Of a stretch of DNA of 64,000 bases, positions 43,533 through 50,999 are shown piece after piece (within the stretch, counting starts at the first letter, position 1; each line of letters starts with the position of its first letter). The translations under genes and the position numbers were made by a program. Under the pieces are notes generated by a model. That model did not search any database and was not told the DNA's origin. It saw only the letters and a list, made by a program, of their open reading frames with translations. The stretch lies in contig CAMCFN010000003.1 in the NCBI GenBank assembly GCA_945874145.1, forward strand, positions 1-64,000. The letters run 5' to 3'. The DNA is from Akkermansia muciniphila. Lineage in GTDB: Bacteria; Verrucomicrobiota; Verrucomicrobiia; Limisphaerales; SXTU01.

Positions 43533-44312
43533 TTGCACCGCATCAACCGCCTCGGCTGGATTGATTCCAAAAAGCTCAATTCCGACGGCGCGTTGAAACC
43601 GTGCCTCGCGCCGCAGTGCGGCGGGTTCACGCTGGAGGCCGAGCTGGGCATTCCCAAGAACAGCGTCGCTGAACCGGACTTCCTCGGCTGGGAGGTGAAG
43701 CAACATTCAGTGTCGAACTTCGTGCGCCCAGATTCCGGCACGGCCATCACGCTGATGACGCCGGAGCCGACGGGCGGCTTCTACAAGGAGCGCGGCGTGG
43801 AGGCGTTCATCCGCAAGTTCGGTTACCCGGACAAGAATGATAAACCGGACCGGCTAAACTTCGGCGGCGTCCATCGCGCCGGTGAGCGTCAGGCTTCGAC
43901 CGGCCTGACGATGCACCTCGTGGGCTACGATTCGGCAAAAGGAAAGATTACTGACGCGAGCGGGGCCATAGCGCTGGTGAGCGACACGGGCGAGGTGGCG
44001 GCGGCATGGGCGTTCAGCGGGTTGCTGGCGCACTGGTCGCGCAAGCACACGCGGGCGGCGTATGTGCCGTCCATGCGGCGCACGGAGCCGCACTGGCAGT
44101 ATGCCTACGGCGCGCGCGTCCGGCTGGCGCAGCGGACGGATGGATTGCGGTTGCTCAAGGCGCTGGCGTGCGGTGCGGTGTATTACGACCCCGGCATCAA
44201 GCTGGAGCAGGCGTCCACGGAAAAGCCAACTTCCAAGAAGCGCAGTCAGTTCCGTGTTGCGTCAAAGAACATCGCCACGCTCTACGAAACTTTGGAAGCG
44301 GTGGAGGTGTGA
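43533..44312 (+). CDS. MvaI/BcnI-family type II restriction endonuclease
   Basis: This 259-residue frame has the family's characteristic core CGGFTLEAELGIPKN and EPDFLGWEVKQHS, giving the Asp..Glu-x-Lys nuclease triad, then TPEPTGGFYKERGVEAFIRK and FGGVHRAGE. Family enzymes cut CCWGG or CCSGG as monomers. The pairing with a Dcm-like methyltransferase and Vsr fits a CC(N)GG system. The start is uncertain: TTG at 43533 is the first codon after an in-frame TGA. With the methyltransferase truncated, an active enzyme would be dangerous, so it is probably inactive or poorly made. Confidence 0.8.
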   Translation: MHRINRLGWIDSKKLNSDGALKPCLAPQCGGFTLEAELGIPKNSVAEPDFLGWEVKQHSVSNFVRPDSGTAITLMTPEPTGGFYKERGVEAFIRKFGYPDKNDKPDRLNFGGVHRAGERQASTGLTMHLVGYDSAKGKITDASGAIALVSDTGEVAAAWAFSGLLAHWSRKHTRAAYVPSMRRTEPHWQYAYGARVRLAQRTDGLRLLKALACGAVYYDPGIKLEQASTEKPTSKKRSQFRVASKNIATLYETLEAVEV

Positions 44313-44331
44313 GGACGGTTGGGAAACGCTC

Positions 44332-44381
44332 AACGTCCAACGTCCAGCGTTGAACGTTCAAAGTTGAGCGTTGGACGTTGG
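44332..44381. repeat. CAACGTCCAACG inverted repeat before vsr
   Basis: A 12-bp perfect inverted repeat, CAACGTCCAACG (44332-44343) with CGTTGGACGTTG (44370-44381), encloses further GTTGAACGTTC units. It fills most of the gap between the endonuclease and vsr genes. Confidence 0.65.
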
Positions 44382-44400
44382 AAGTTCATGGTTTCTCCCC

Positions 44401-44985
44401 ATGTCTGACGTCTTCACCAAGGCCAAGCGCAGTGACGTGATGTCGCGCATCCGGTCGCGGGGGAACGCGGACACGGAGCTGGCGCTGGTGCGGGTGTTCC
44501 GCGCGCACGGCATCACGGGATGGCGCAGACATCTGAAGTTGAGAGTGAGGGAGTTGAGAGTTGAGAGTCGGAAACCAGCGCGTCCGGCCGGTCACCTTGC
44601 CTCTCAACCCTCAACTTTCAACTCACGACTCGCCGTCCGCCCTGACTTCGTCTTCCGGGAGCTGCGGCTCGCGGTCTTCGTGGACGGCTGCTTTTGGCAC
44701 GCGTGTCCGCTGCATGCCACGCAGCCGAAGGGCAATGCGGCGTTCTGGCGTGCGAAGCTCGCGCGCAATCAGGCCCGGGACCGGCTGGTGACGCGGACGC
44801 TGCGCAAGGCCGGCTGGCGGGTGCTGCGCATCTGGGAACACGATTTGCATCAAGCCACCAGGCGGTGGGCAAAGCGGAAGCAGAAAAGACGCTCGACACC
44901 TCACCTTGGCCCTATCCCCGGTCGAGGCGGAGAGGGAGCAGAAGCGCGGTTGGTGGCACGATTGCGGCGGGCGTTGGCGAAATGA
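44401..44985 (+). CDS. vsr: Vsr-like very short patch repair endonuclease with an in-frame repeat insertion
   Basis: Vsr nicks beside T:G mismatches created by deamination of methylated cytosine. Conserved blocks are MSDVFTKAKRSDVMSRIRSR, ALVRVFRAHGITGWRRHLKL, VRPDFVFRELRLAVFVDGCF, FWHACPLHATQPKGNAAFWR and AGWRVLRIWEHDL. Between RRHLKL and RPDFVF, where the family has only about two residues, there are about 30 residues encoded by a self-complementary repeat (44538-44631). The last 35 residues are also repeat-derived. The catalytic Asp and Cys/His zinc-site residues remain, so activity is possible but uncertain. Confidence 0.85.
   Translation: MSDVFTKAKRSDVMSRIRSRGNADTELALVRVFRAHGITGWRRHLKLRVRELRVESRKPARPAGHLASQPSTFNSRLAVRPDFVFRELRLAVFVDGCFWHACPLHATQPKGNAAFWRAKLARNQARDRLVTRTLRKAGWRVLRIWEHDLHQATRRWAKRKQKRRSTPHLGPIPGRGGEGAEARLVARLRRALAK
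44538..44631. repeat. GTTGAGAG / CTCTCAAC self-complementary repeat inside vsr
   Basis: Left arm units GTTGAGAGT repeat up to 44570; right arm units CTCTCAACCCTCAACTTTCAAC lie at about 44601-44622. It is inserted without disturbing the vsr frame, and the translated segment begins RVRELRVESRK. Confidence 0.7.
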
Positions 44986-45024
44986 TTGGCCGCTGGCGGC
45001 GGCACTCATTACAACAGCGGCCCG

Positions 45025-45597
45025 ATGGCCCGCTCTGGTCGCCACAATTTCACAGGTGCCTTGCAAGCCAGCTTTCTGCTGGTGGGGTTGATGTTTTTCA
45101 TCAAGGCCGTCGAACTCGGCGCGGGGATTTCCTTGGCCGGCTTCGGCATCGTCCCGCGTGACGAACGCGGGTTGATTGGCCTGCTCTTCAGCCCGCTGCT
45201 GCACGGCAATGCCGCACACCTGCTGGCCAATGCGGCTCCGCTCTTCGTCCTGCTCACGCTGCTGTTCTGGGACCGCAAGTATCACCCGTGGCGCACGCTG
45301 GCGTTCATCTGGCTGGCGAGCGGGCTGGGCACCTGGCTCATCGGGCGGGGGATGACGAACGGCCAGCTCACGGTTCACATCGGGGCCAGCTCGGTGATTT
45401 ACGGGTTGGTCGTGTATCTCCTCGTTGCGGGTTTCCTCATGGACAGTTGGCGCGCGGTCTTCGTGGCCATCGGTGTGGGCGTGGCCTACGGCGGCATCTT
45501 CTACGGCGTGCTCCCGCAGTCCGGCCCCATCTCGTGGGAAGGCCATCTGTGCGGAACCATCGCGGGCTTCTTCACCGCGCGGCACAACCACGGGTAA
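45025..45597 (+). CDS. Rhomboid-family intramembrane serine protease
   Basis: This 190-residue membrane protein has about six helices. The rhomboid catalytic Ser is in GASSVIYGLVVYLL and the His in WEGHLCGTIAGFF; the L1-like segment SPLLHGNAAHLLANAAPLFV carries the conserved His/Asn group. It cleaves membrane substrates within the bilayer. Substrates are unknown. The ATG beginning MARSGRHNF is used because upstream codons overlap vsr. A palindromic repeat separates it from slyX. Confidence 0.88.
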   Translation: MARSGRHNFTGALQASFLLVGLMFFIKAVELGAGISLAGFGIVPRDERGLIGLLFSPLLHGNAAHLLANAAPLFVLLTLLFWDRKYHPWRTLAFIWLASGLGTWLIGRGMTNGQLTVHIGASSVIYGLVVYLLVAGFLMDSWRAVFVAIGVGVAYGGIFYGVLPQSGPISWEGHLCGTIAGFFTARHNHG

Positions 45598-45599
45598 GT

Positions 45600-45690
45600 T
45601 GCGAACGGCGAATGTCGAATGGAGAATCCGTTCTCGAACTCCGATTCGACATTCGCAATTCGACATTCGCCATTCCCCAACCCACCCTTT
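45600..45690. repeat. CGAATGTCGAAT / ATTCGACATTCG self-complementary repeat
   Basis: The left part (GCGAATGTCGAATGGAGAAT) and right part (ATTCGACATTCGC repeated, then CATTCCCC) are complementary and fill the rhomboid to slyX gap. The same CGACATTCG core forms a perfect palindrome at 53754-53781. Confidence 0.65.
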
Positions 45691-45694
45691 GCTC

Positions 45695-45907
45695 ATGGAC
45701 ATCGCGACCGCTGCCCGGCTGGAGAAAATTGAATCCGCCCTCGCGCACTTGGAACATCAGCACGAGCAGCTCAATGGCGTGGTCACCGAGCAGGCCCGTC
45801 TCATTACCCGGTTGCAAAAGGAAGTCGCGCGCGCCTCGCAGGCCATGGAGAGCCAGGAGATGGAGCGTATCCGCGCCAACAATCAGAAGCCGCCGCACTA
45901 TCAGTAG
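45695..45907 (+). CDS. slyX: SlyX-family small coiled-coil protein
   Basis: This 70-residue protein is predicted to be a coiled coil (LEKIESALAHLEHQHEQLNG, VVTEQARLITRLQKEV) and ends in PPHYQ, the C-terminal PPHY signature of SlyX. Its biochemical role is unknown in any organism. It starts 5 bp after the repeat that separates it from the rhomboid gene. Confidence 0.88.
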   Translation: MDIATAARLEKIESALAHLEHQHEQLNGVVTEQARLITRLQKEVARASQAMESQEMERIRANNQKPPHYQ

Positions 45908-45978
45908 GAGCGCCGGCCTCCGGCCCGGCGAATTGATGCAAGTTGCTTGAAAGCGCCGGGTCGGAGACCGGCGCTCCA
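45906..45978. repeat. GGAGCGCCGGC...GCCGGCGCTCC-type palindromic repeat
   Basis: Outer arms GGAGCGCCGGCCTCCGGCCC and CGGGTCGGAGACCGGCGCTC form an imperfect long hairpin with a 25-nt loop. It sits between the stops of the convergent slyX and tsaB genes. The same family is found in frame within the membrane protein gene at 51747-51811. Confidence 0.75.
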
Positions 45979-45983
45979 GGCGG

Positions 45984-46625
45984 TTAGTAAAACTTCGGCG
46001 GTGGAGCCTTCACGAAGGTCGTCTCGCGCAGGTAAATCGGCTCCAGTTTCTCGCCTGGCTGGAAGTCGCTGCGTGTGGATGCCAGCCGTCCGAGTTCACA
46101 GGCGGAGGGCAATAACAACCTGAACCCGACAAAGGGACACTTCGCATCCGGGCTGGCGAGCAATTCACCTGCTGCCACTAGCGCCTCAACCGCCTCGCGC
46201 TTGAGCAGCCGCAGCGGAGTAACCTCGCGACAGCCTTCCGTCGTCACTTCGTAGCTGGCCGAGTAGAACTCCCCGCGCAGCGCATCAATTGCCACCGCGA
46301 CGCGTCCGGTCAGTCCAGCCGACCGCGCCGTGGTCGCCAGCACGTCCGCGCTGCTGATGCCGAGCAGTTTCACGCCGAGCGCCAGTTGCCAGCCTTGCGC
46401 CAGCGCGATGGCCGAGCGCACGCCGGTGTAGGAACCCGGCCCCAGCCCGACCGCGATGCACTGAATCTGCTCGCGCTCCAAGCCTGCTGACTTCAGCGCC
46501 GACTCAATCAGCTCAAACGGTCCCGGGGTAATGCCTTCCGCCTCGGCGAGGCCGAGCACGCGGTCGCCTTCGACGACCGCCACGCCGCGTCGGGCGGAGG
46601 AGAATTCAAGCGCCAAAATCTTCAT
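45984..46625 (-). CDS. tsaB: tRNA threonylcarbamoyladenosine biosynthesis protein TsaB
   Basis: This 213-residue ASKHA-fold partner of TsaD acts in t6A37 tRNA modification. Family blocks are MKILALEFSSARRGVAVVEG, AVGLGPGSYTGVRSAIALAQ (the most conserved region) and GRVAVAIDALRGEFYSASYE. ATG at 46625 is used; a TTG two codons upstream is possible. It overlaps tsaE, matching their joint role in the TsaBDE complex. tsaD is not in the window. Confidence 0.93.
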   Translation of the reverse strand: MKILALEFSSARRGVAVVEGDRVLGLAEAEGITPGPFELIESALKSAGLEREQIQCIAVGLGPGSYTGVRSAIALAQGWQLALGVKLLGISSADVLATTARSAGLTGRVAVAIDALRGEFYSASYEVTTEGCREVTPLRLLKREAVEALVAAGELLASPDAKCPFVGFRLLLPSACELGRLASTRSDFQPGEKLEPIYLRETTFVKAPPPKFY

Positions 46626-47064
46626 ACTCAATTCGCCGCCTCGTCTCGCTTTCGGAAGTGAACTTCACCCAGCGCAGCCTTCCGCGGGGACTTTGAACCC
46701 TGAGCTGTGGACTTTGAACTTCATCCCACCACCGCTCCGCCCACTCCACCACGGTCACGCCGCGCGGAGTGAAGAAGTATTCGTCCAGCCCTGCACCGAC
46801 GATTTGCGCGCGCGTGTCGAGCCGGTAGAGGTCGAGATGGAAGAGCGGCACGCTTCCGCCGAGATGTTCGTTGACGAGCGCGAACGTCGGCGATGCGATG
46901 CGCCCCGTGATGCTCAGCCCGCGCGCCAAACCCTTCACCAACTGCGTCTTGCCCATGCCGAGGTCGCCGCACAGCGCGATGGTCCAGCCGGGCGCGGCCT
47001 CGCGCGCCCACGCCTCGCCGAGCGCGGCGGTTTCTTCGGGGGAATGGGTCACGACCGAGTTCAA
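46606..47064 (-). CDS. tsaE: tRNA threonylcarbamoyladenosine biosynthesis ATPase TsaE
   Basis: This 152-residue P-loop ATPase of the TsaBDE complex has Walker A LCGDLGMGKTQLVKGLARGL, ASPTFALVNEH, LFHLDLYRLDT and VTVVEWAERW. Near residues 115-125 the protein has QSPQLRVQSPRG, encoded by a GACTTTGAA direct repeat that looks inserted. TTG start overlapping the upstream TGA; a GTG at 47052 is an alternative. It is translationally coupled to the DUF4826 and tsaB genes. Confidence 0.92.
   Translation of the reverse strand: MNSVVTHSPEETAALGEAWAREAAPGWTIALCGDLGMGKTQLVKGLARGLSITGRIASPTFALVNEHLGGSVPLFHLDLYRLDTRAQIVGAGLDEYFFTPRGVTVVEWAERWWDEVQSPQLRVQSPRGRLRWVKFTSESETRRRIEYEDFGA
46689..46720. repeat. 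GACTTTGAA direct repeat inside tsaE
   Basis: GACTTTGAAC occurs at 46689-46698 and 46710-46719, spaced by CCTGAGCTGTG. It is read in frame in tsaE as QSPQLRVQSP. A related GTCCAAAGTCC motif ends lgt. Confidence 0.45.
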
Positions 47065-47489
47065 GATGTTGGCTCCCTCCAGAGCTCATCGTCGTCAGCA
47101 TACTGCTGAAGGATTTCGGCGCGTGCCCGAAGCAGCTCACCGAGTTGCGGCCATTGGTCGGGCGTGCCGATGTGGCAAGTCGGATGCGCCTCTCCTCGCA
47201 ACATGTGGGCCGACGCTTCGGACCAGTGCCGGGCGAAGGCAAGAGGAGCTTCGCGAGGGTGCCGGCCTTCGTTGCTGCCGATGTAATCCGACGGCACGTC
47301 ACCCGTAATGACCCACCATCCGACCCAACCCGGATTGGACTTCGACTGCACGGCCCACAACGCCAAGTAAGGCCAAACGTGAAACGTTGGATCCTCTCCA
47401 ACGCCGAGATGGTCAACCCGCTCCGCGTTGAGATAATCCGCCGCCCGCTGACGTTCGGCATTGAGCCAAGCTGTTTCTCTGTTGGGCAT
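47061..47489 (-). CDS. DUF4826-family protein
   Basis: This 142-residue protein contains HVWPYLALWAVQSKSNPGWV, WWVITGDVPSDYI and HPREAPLAFARHW, which I recall from the uncharacterised DUF4826 family. No membrane segment or signal peptide is present; it is probably cytosolic. It lies 16 bp after thiL and overlaps tsaE by TTGA, so it is part of the thiL / tsaE / tsaB operon. Function unknown. Confidence 0.72.
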   Translation of the reverse strand: MPNRETAWLNAERQRAADYLNAERVDHLGVGEDPTFHVWPYLALWAVQSKSNPGWVGWWVITGDVPSDYIGSNEGRHPREAPLAFARHWSEASAHMLRGEAHPTCHIGTPDQWPQLGELLRARAEILQQYADDDELWREPTS

Positions 47490-47504
47490 AGTCAACGGTC
47501 GGCC

Positions 47505-48440
47505 TCAACTCGCAAAATGTTCGTAGCCGCGCAGGTTGAACTCGCGCAGGCCGCGCTCGTCACGGAGGCGCAGGCCGAGCGGGGCGGTGATCTTGCCGAC
47601 GCACGAGAGCTTCACGTCGGGGAACTGCGCCTTCCACGCGTCCAGCAGCGGCACGGCGGTCCGGCTGGCGACGGTGAAGAGCAGTTCAAAATCCTCGCCG
47701 TCCGTCAGCGCGGCAAGGAGCGGCGGCTTGGCGGAGGATTCCTCGCGCGCCTGGAGTTTCGCGGCGCGGCTAATGGGAATGGCGCTGCCATGCAAATCTG
47801 CCCCCACCCCGCTGGCGGAAAGGATGTGTCGCAGGTCGCCCGCGAGGCCGTCGCTCAGGTCAATCATCGCGTGGATGGTGAAGCGCTCGGCCAGCCAACG
47901 CGCCTCGGCCAGACGCGGCTCGAAGTCCAGATGCCGCCCCGCCAACGAGCCGCCCAGCGTCCCTGTGACGAAAATGGCATCGCCCGCCTTTGCGCCCGAG
48001 CGCAGCACCTGGCGGCTGCGCGGCACGGTGCCGAGCAGCGCAATGGAAAGCAGCAGTCGCTCGGGATTCGTCGTCGTCTCGCCGCCGACGATGGCCACGC
48101 CGTGCTTCCGCGCGAGCGCGTTCATCCCCGTGTAGATGGCCTCAATGCGTGCGGCATCGAACTTCTTTGGCAGTGCGAGCGTGACGAGGGCGTGTGTCGG
48201 CGTGCCGGCCATCGCGGCGATGTCGCTGAGGCAGCGGGCGAGCGCCTTGTGGCCGATCTGCTCCGGCGGCGCATCGGCAGTGAAGTGGACGCCCTCGACG
48301 ACGGCGTCGGTTTTGAAGAGCACGAGATGGTGCGGCAGGCCGAGATCAAGCACGGCGCAGTCGTCGCCCGGGCCGGCCAGCACGGAGTCGTGCGTGGGCA
48401 GCGTGGCCGCAAGCCGGGCGATGAGGTCGAATTCTTTCAC
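47505..48440 (-). CDS. thiL: Thiamine-monophosphate kinase
   Basis: This 311-residue enzyme phosphorylates thiamine monophosphate to the active diphosphate. It has the N-terminal metal/nucleotide motif GPGDDCAVLD, FKTDAVVEGVHF, ALARCLSDIAAMAGTPTHAL, IVGGETT and AMIDLSDGLAGDLRHIL. The GTG at 48440 (start KEFDLIARL) is preferred over a TTG at 48458, which lies inside a palindromic repeat. The operon continues into the DUF4826, tsaE and tsaB genes. Confidence 0.92.
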   Translation of the reverse strand: MKEFDLIARLAATLPTHDSVLAGPGDDCAVLDLGLPHHLVLFKTDAVVEGVHFTADAPPEQIGHKALARCLSDIAAMAGTPTHALVTLALPKKFDAARIEAIYTGMNALARKHGVAIVGGETTTNPERLLLSIALLGTVPRSRQVLRSGAKAGDAIFVTGTLGGSLAGRHLDFEPRLAEARWLAERFTIHAMIDLSDGLAGDLRHILSASGVGADLHGSAIPISRAAKLQAREESSAKPPLLAALTDGEDFELLFTVASRTAVPLLDAWKAQFPDVKLSCVGKITAPLGLRLRDERGLREFNLRGYEHFAS

Positions 48441-48447
48441 AAGCAAA

Positions 48448-48520
48448 GTAGCCGCCAAGGTAAGGAGGCGGATGAAGCGATGGAAACACGAACGGTCCGC
48501 CTCCTTACCTCGGCGGCTGC
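48448..48520. repeat. GTAGCCGCC...GGCGGCTGC-type palindromic repeat, copy 1
   Basis: Arms 48448-48472 and 48496-48520 are near-perfect complements (GCCGCCAAGGTAAGGAGGCGGA type) around a 23-nt loop. It lies between the CPBP protease gene and thiL and reaches the possible thiL TTG start. A related copy is at 55266-55335. Confidence 0.8.
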
Positions 48521-48549
48521 GGCGTGCGGGACATAGTTCGGCTTCGATT

Positions 48550-49323
48550 TCATTGCATTTTGAAGAGCTCCTTCAACTCGCGCTGGAACACGAGGGCGAA
48601 GAAATTTGCGGTGTTAAACAGGCTGTGGGTGAGGATCGGCGTGAGGAGGCTGCCCGTGCGCTCGTAGAGGAACACCAGCACCAGCGCGAAGAAGGTGAGC
48701 GGGATGAAGGTCGCCATGTTCGCGTGGGTGAGGGCGAAGAACAACGAGGTGCCCCAAAGCGCAAGCTGCGGGTGCCCGCGCTGCTTGATGGCTGGATAGA
48801 GGATGCCACGGAAGATGAGCTCCTCGACCACGGGGGCGAACAGGATGGCCACCAGTCCGAAGAAGACGCGTTGCTGGAAGCTTTCCGTCTGCTGGAGGGT
48901 CTGGACCAGTTGTTGCGCCTGCGGTTGCAGGTCAACGGTCTGGATGTCGTGGCTCACCAGTTGCTGGTGCAATCCTTCCAAGCCAAGCGAAGAGAGATGT
49001 TGGAGGCCGAGCGCCACAGGGAGCGCAACGAGCGCACCCAGCACGGCGAAGGCAGCGGTCCGCCCCAAACCTTCCGCGCGAATGCCGAAGCCTTCACGCC
49101 AGCCGGTGCCGTGGGCGCGCAGAAAGGCGGCAATCATCAGTAAAGCCAGCCCGTGCAGGGCCACGGAGTTGGTAACGAACAGGAAGAACCTGCCTTCAAT
49201 GGTGTTGGCCGCGCCCTGCGGCAGCAGCGCGCTGGCGGCGAGCATCACGAAGGACATGCAAAAGCAAATGCCCGCCACGAGCCGCAGCAGCGGTTCAGCT
49301 TCCCATTTTCGTTCCGGCAACAC
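48550..49323 (-). CDS. CPBP-family intramembrane glutamic endopeptidase
   Basis: This 257-residue membrane protein has the three CPBP/ABI motifs: EE..R in VVEELIFRGILYP, Phe..His in FFALTHANMATFIP, and His..Asn in LTPILTHSLFNTANF. It belongs to the family of Rce1-like proteases, which in bacteria act on membrane proteins or bacteriocin immunity. The substrate is unknown. GTG start. It is transcribed toward thiL but separated from it by a palindromic repeat. Confidence 0.88.
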   Translation of the reverse strand: MLPERKWEAEPLLRLVAGICFCMSFVMLAASALLPQGAANTIEGRFFLFVTNSVALHGLALLMIAAFLRAHGTGWREGFGIRAEGLGRTAAFAVLGALVALPVALGLQHLSSLGLEGLHQQLVSHDIQTVDLQPQAQQLVQTLQQTESFQQRVFFGLVAILFAPVVEELIFRGILYPAIKQRGHPQLALWGTSLFFALTHANMATFIPLTFFALVLVFLYERTGSLLTPILTHSLFNTANFFALVFQRELKELFKMQ

Positions 49324-49508
49324 GGGCGCAGGCTAGTCGCGGAGCCGCGGGGAGAGAATGGAAAAGATGGCGACCCAACTCGTTTTGACCAACGGAGTGC
49401 AACCTTCACACAGCCGGTGCAGGCCGCGCTCCCGGGCCAGCGCATCCGCAGGGCAGGGGAGCCCGCTTTGGAGCTTGGAGCTTGGGCGGGGGAAATTACA
49501 CTCCGCCC

Positions 49509-50945
49509 GTGAACATCCGCGTCTGCGAAGGCGACCTGCATCTCCTGAACCTCCACACCAGGATGCCATTCAAGTATGGCATCGCCACCATGACGCACAT
49601 GCCGATGGTGTTTGTGCGGGTGGCGTTGGAGGTCAACGGGCGGGTGTCGCTCGGCGTCTCGGCCGATGTGCTGCCGCCCAAGTGGTTCACCAAAGATCCT
49701 GCGCGTGATGTGGCGGACGAGCTTTATGAGATGCTTGATGTCATCGAAACCGCCGTGGAGACAGCGGAAGGCCTCCATGCTTCGAGCGTCTTCGACCTCT
49801 GGCTGCACCTTTACGATTCGCAGGCCGCTTGGGCGACTGCCGAGCACAAGCCCGCGCTGCTCGCGCACTTCGGCACTTCGCTGGTCGAACGCGCGGTAAT
49901 GGATGCGTTTTGCCGGGCCGTTGCCAAACCGTTTCACCGTGCTTTGCTGGACAATGACTTCGGGCTGCGGCTCGGGGAGTTGCGCGGGGAGCTGGGTGGT
50001 TTCACGCCCGCAGCGTGGTTGCCCGCCCAGCCGCATCCCGAGGTCATCGTGCGCCACACGGTGGGGCTGGCCGATCCGCTGACGGATGCCGCCATCGCGG
50101 ATAGTGAGCGGTTGCACGATGGCCTGCCGCAGAGTCTCGCTGCGAGCATTCGTGCTTATGGCCTGCACCACTTCAAGCTGAAGTTGAGTGGTGATTTTGC
50201 CGGTGATGCCGAGCGGCTGGAACAGGTGGCGCGGGTGCTGCGGGCGGAGTGTGGGGATGATTTCGCCTTCACGCTGGATGGCAATGAGCAGTTCAAGTCC
50301 TTCGCGGAGTTTCGGGAGTTTTGGGAAGCCCTGCGTGCGAATGAGTCACTCAAGAGTTTCCTGGAGCGCCTGCTGTTCGTGGAACAGCCATTGCATCGTG
50401 CGGTGGCGTTGGAATCGGGCATTGCCGGGGCCTTGGCCGAATGGCCGGAGCGGCCGCCGTTCATCATTGATGAGTCGGATGGCGAGCTGGCCAGCTTGCC
50501 CACCGCACTGGCCCTAGGCTACGACGGCACCAGCCACAAGAACTGCAAGGGGGTTATCAAGGGCATCGCGAATCGCTGTCTGCTGGAGCACCGCCAGCGA
50601 CAGAAGCCCAAGCGCCCGCTGCTGATGAGCGGCGAAGATTTGTGCAACGTCGGTCCGGTGGCGCTGCTTCAGGATCTCGCGGTGTGCGCCGCGCTGGGCA
50701 TCAAGAGCGTCGAGCGCAACGGTCACCACTACAACGCCGGTTTGTCCCAGTTTCCGCGCGGAGTGCAGACGCAGGTGCTGGAGGCGCACGGCGATCTTTA
50801 TCAGGCCACTCCAGCGGGGTGGCCGACGTTGGCCATCCGCCACGGCCGCGTCGCGCTGGGCTCGGTGAACGAGGCGGCGTTCGGCGTGCGCTTCCTGTTG
50901 AACCCCGGCGAGTTTACTCACGCGGATGAATGGGACTGCGACTAA
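49509..50945 (+). CDS. Enolase-superfamily (mandelate racemase-like) protein
   Basis: This 478-residue protein has an N-terminal capping region and a C-terminal (beta/alpha)7 barrel. Candidate catalytic residues are the Lys pair in HHFKLKLSGD, metal ligands in FTLDGNEQF, LFVEQPLHR and IIDESDGE, and the base Lys in DGTSHKNCKG. The last motif suggests acid-sugar or dipeptide-type chemistry but does not fix the substrate. It is longer than typical members (about 370-400). A GTG at 49509 is used; the frame is open a little upstream. Confidence 0.75.
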   Translation: MNIRVCEGDLHLLNLHTRMPFKYGIATMTHMPMVFVRVALEVNGRVSLGVSADVLPPKWFTKDPARDVADELYEMLDVIETAVETAEGLHASSVFDLWLHLYDSQAAWATAEHKPALLAHFGTSLVERAVMDAFCRAVAKPFHRALLDNDFGLRLGELRGELGGFTPAAWLPAQPHPEVIVRHTVGLADPLTDAAIADSERLHDGLPQSLAASIRAYGLHHFKLKLSGDFAGDAERLEQVARVLRAECGDDFAFTLDGNEQFKSFAEFREFWEALRANESLKSFLERLLFVEQPLHRAVALESGIAGALAEWPERPPFIIDESDGELASLPTALALGYDGTSHKNCKGVIKGIANRCLLEHRQRQKPKRPLLMSGEDLCNVGPVALLQDLAVCAALGIKSVERNGHHYNAGLSQFPRGVQTQVLEAHGDLYQATPAGWPTLAIRHGRVALGSVNEAAFGVRFLLNPGEFTHADEWDCD

Positions 50946-50999
50946 ACCCGTGCAAATGCTGGCGAGTGGATTCAAGCGTGTGCCCATGAGTCGGAAGCC

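Noticed and set aside
44332-45690. Closely spaced repeats at 44332, 44538 and 45600 as a possible CRISPR array
   Set aside because: The units differ in sequence and spacing and are internally palindromic; there are no unique equal-length spacers or cas genes.
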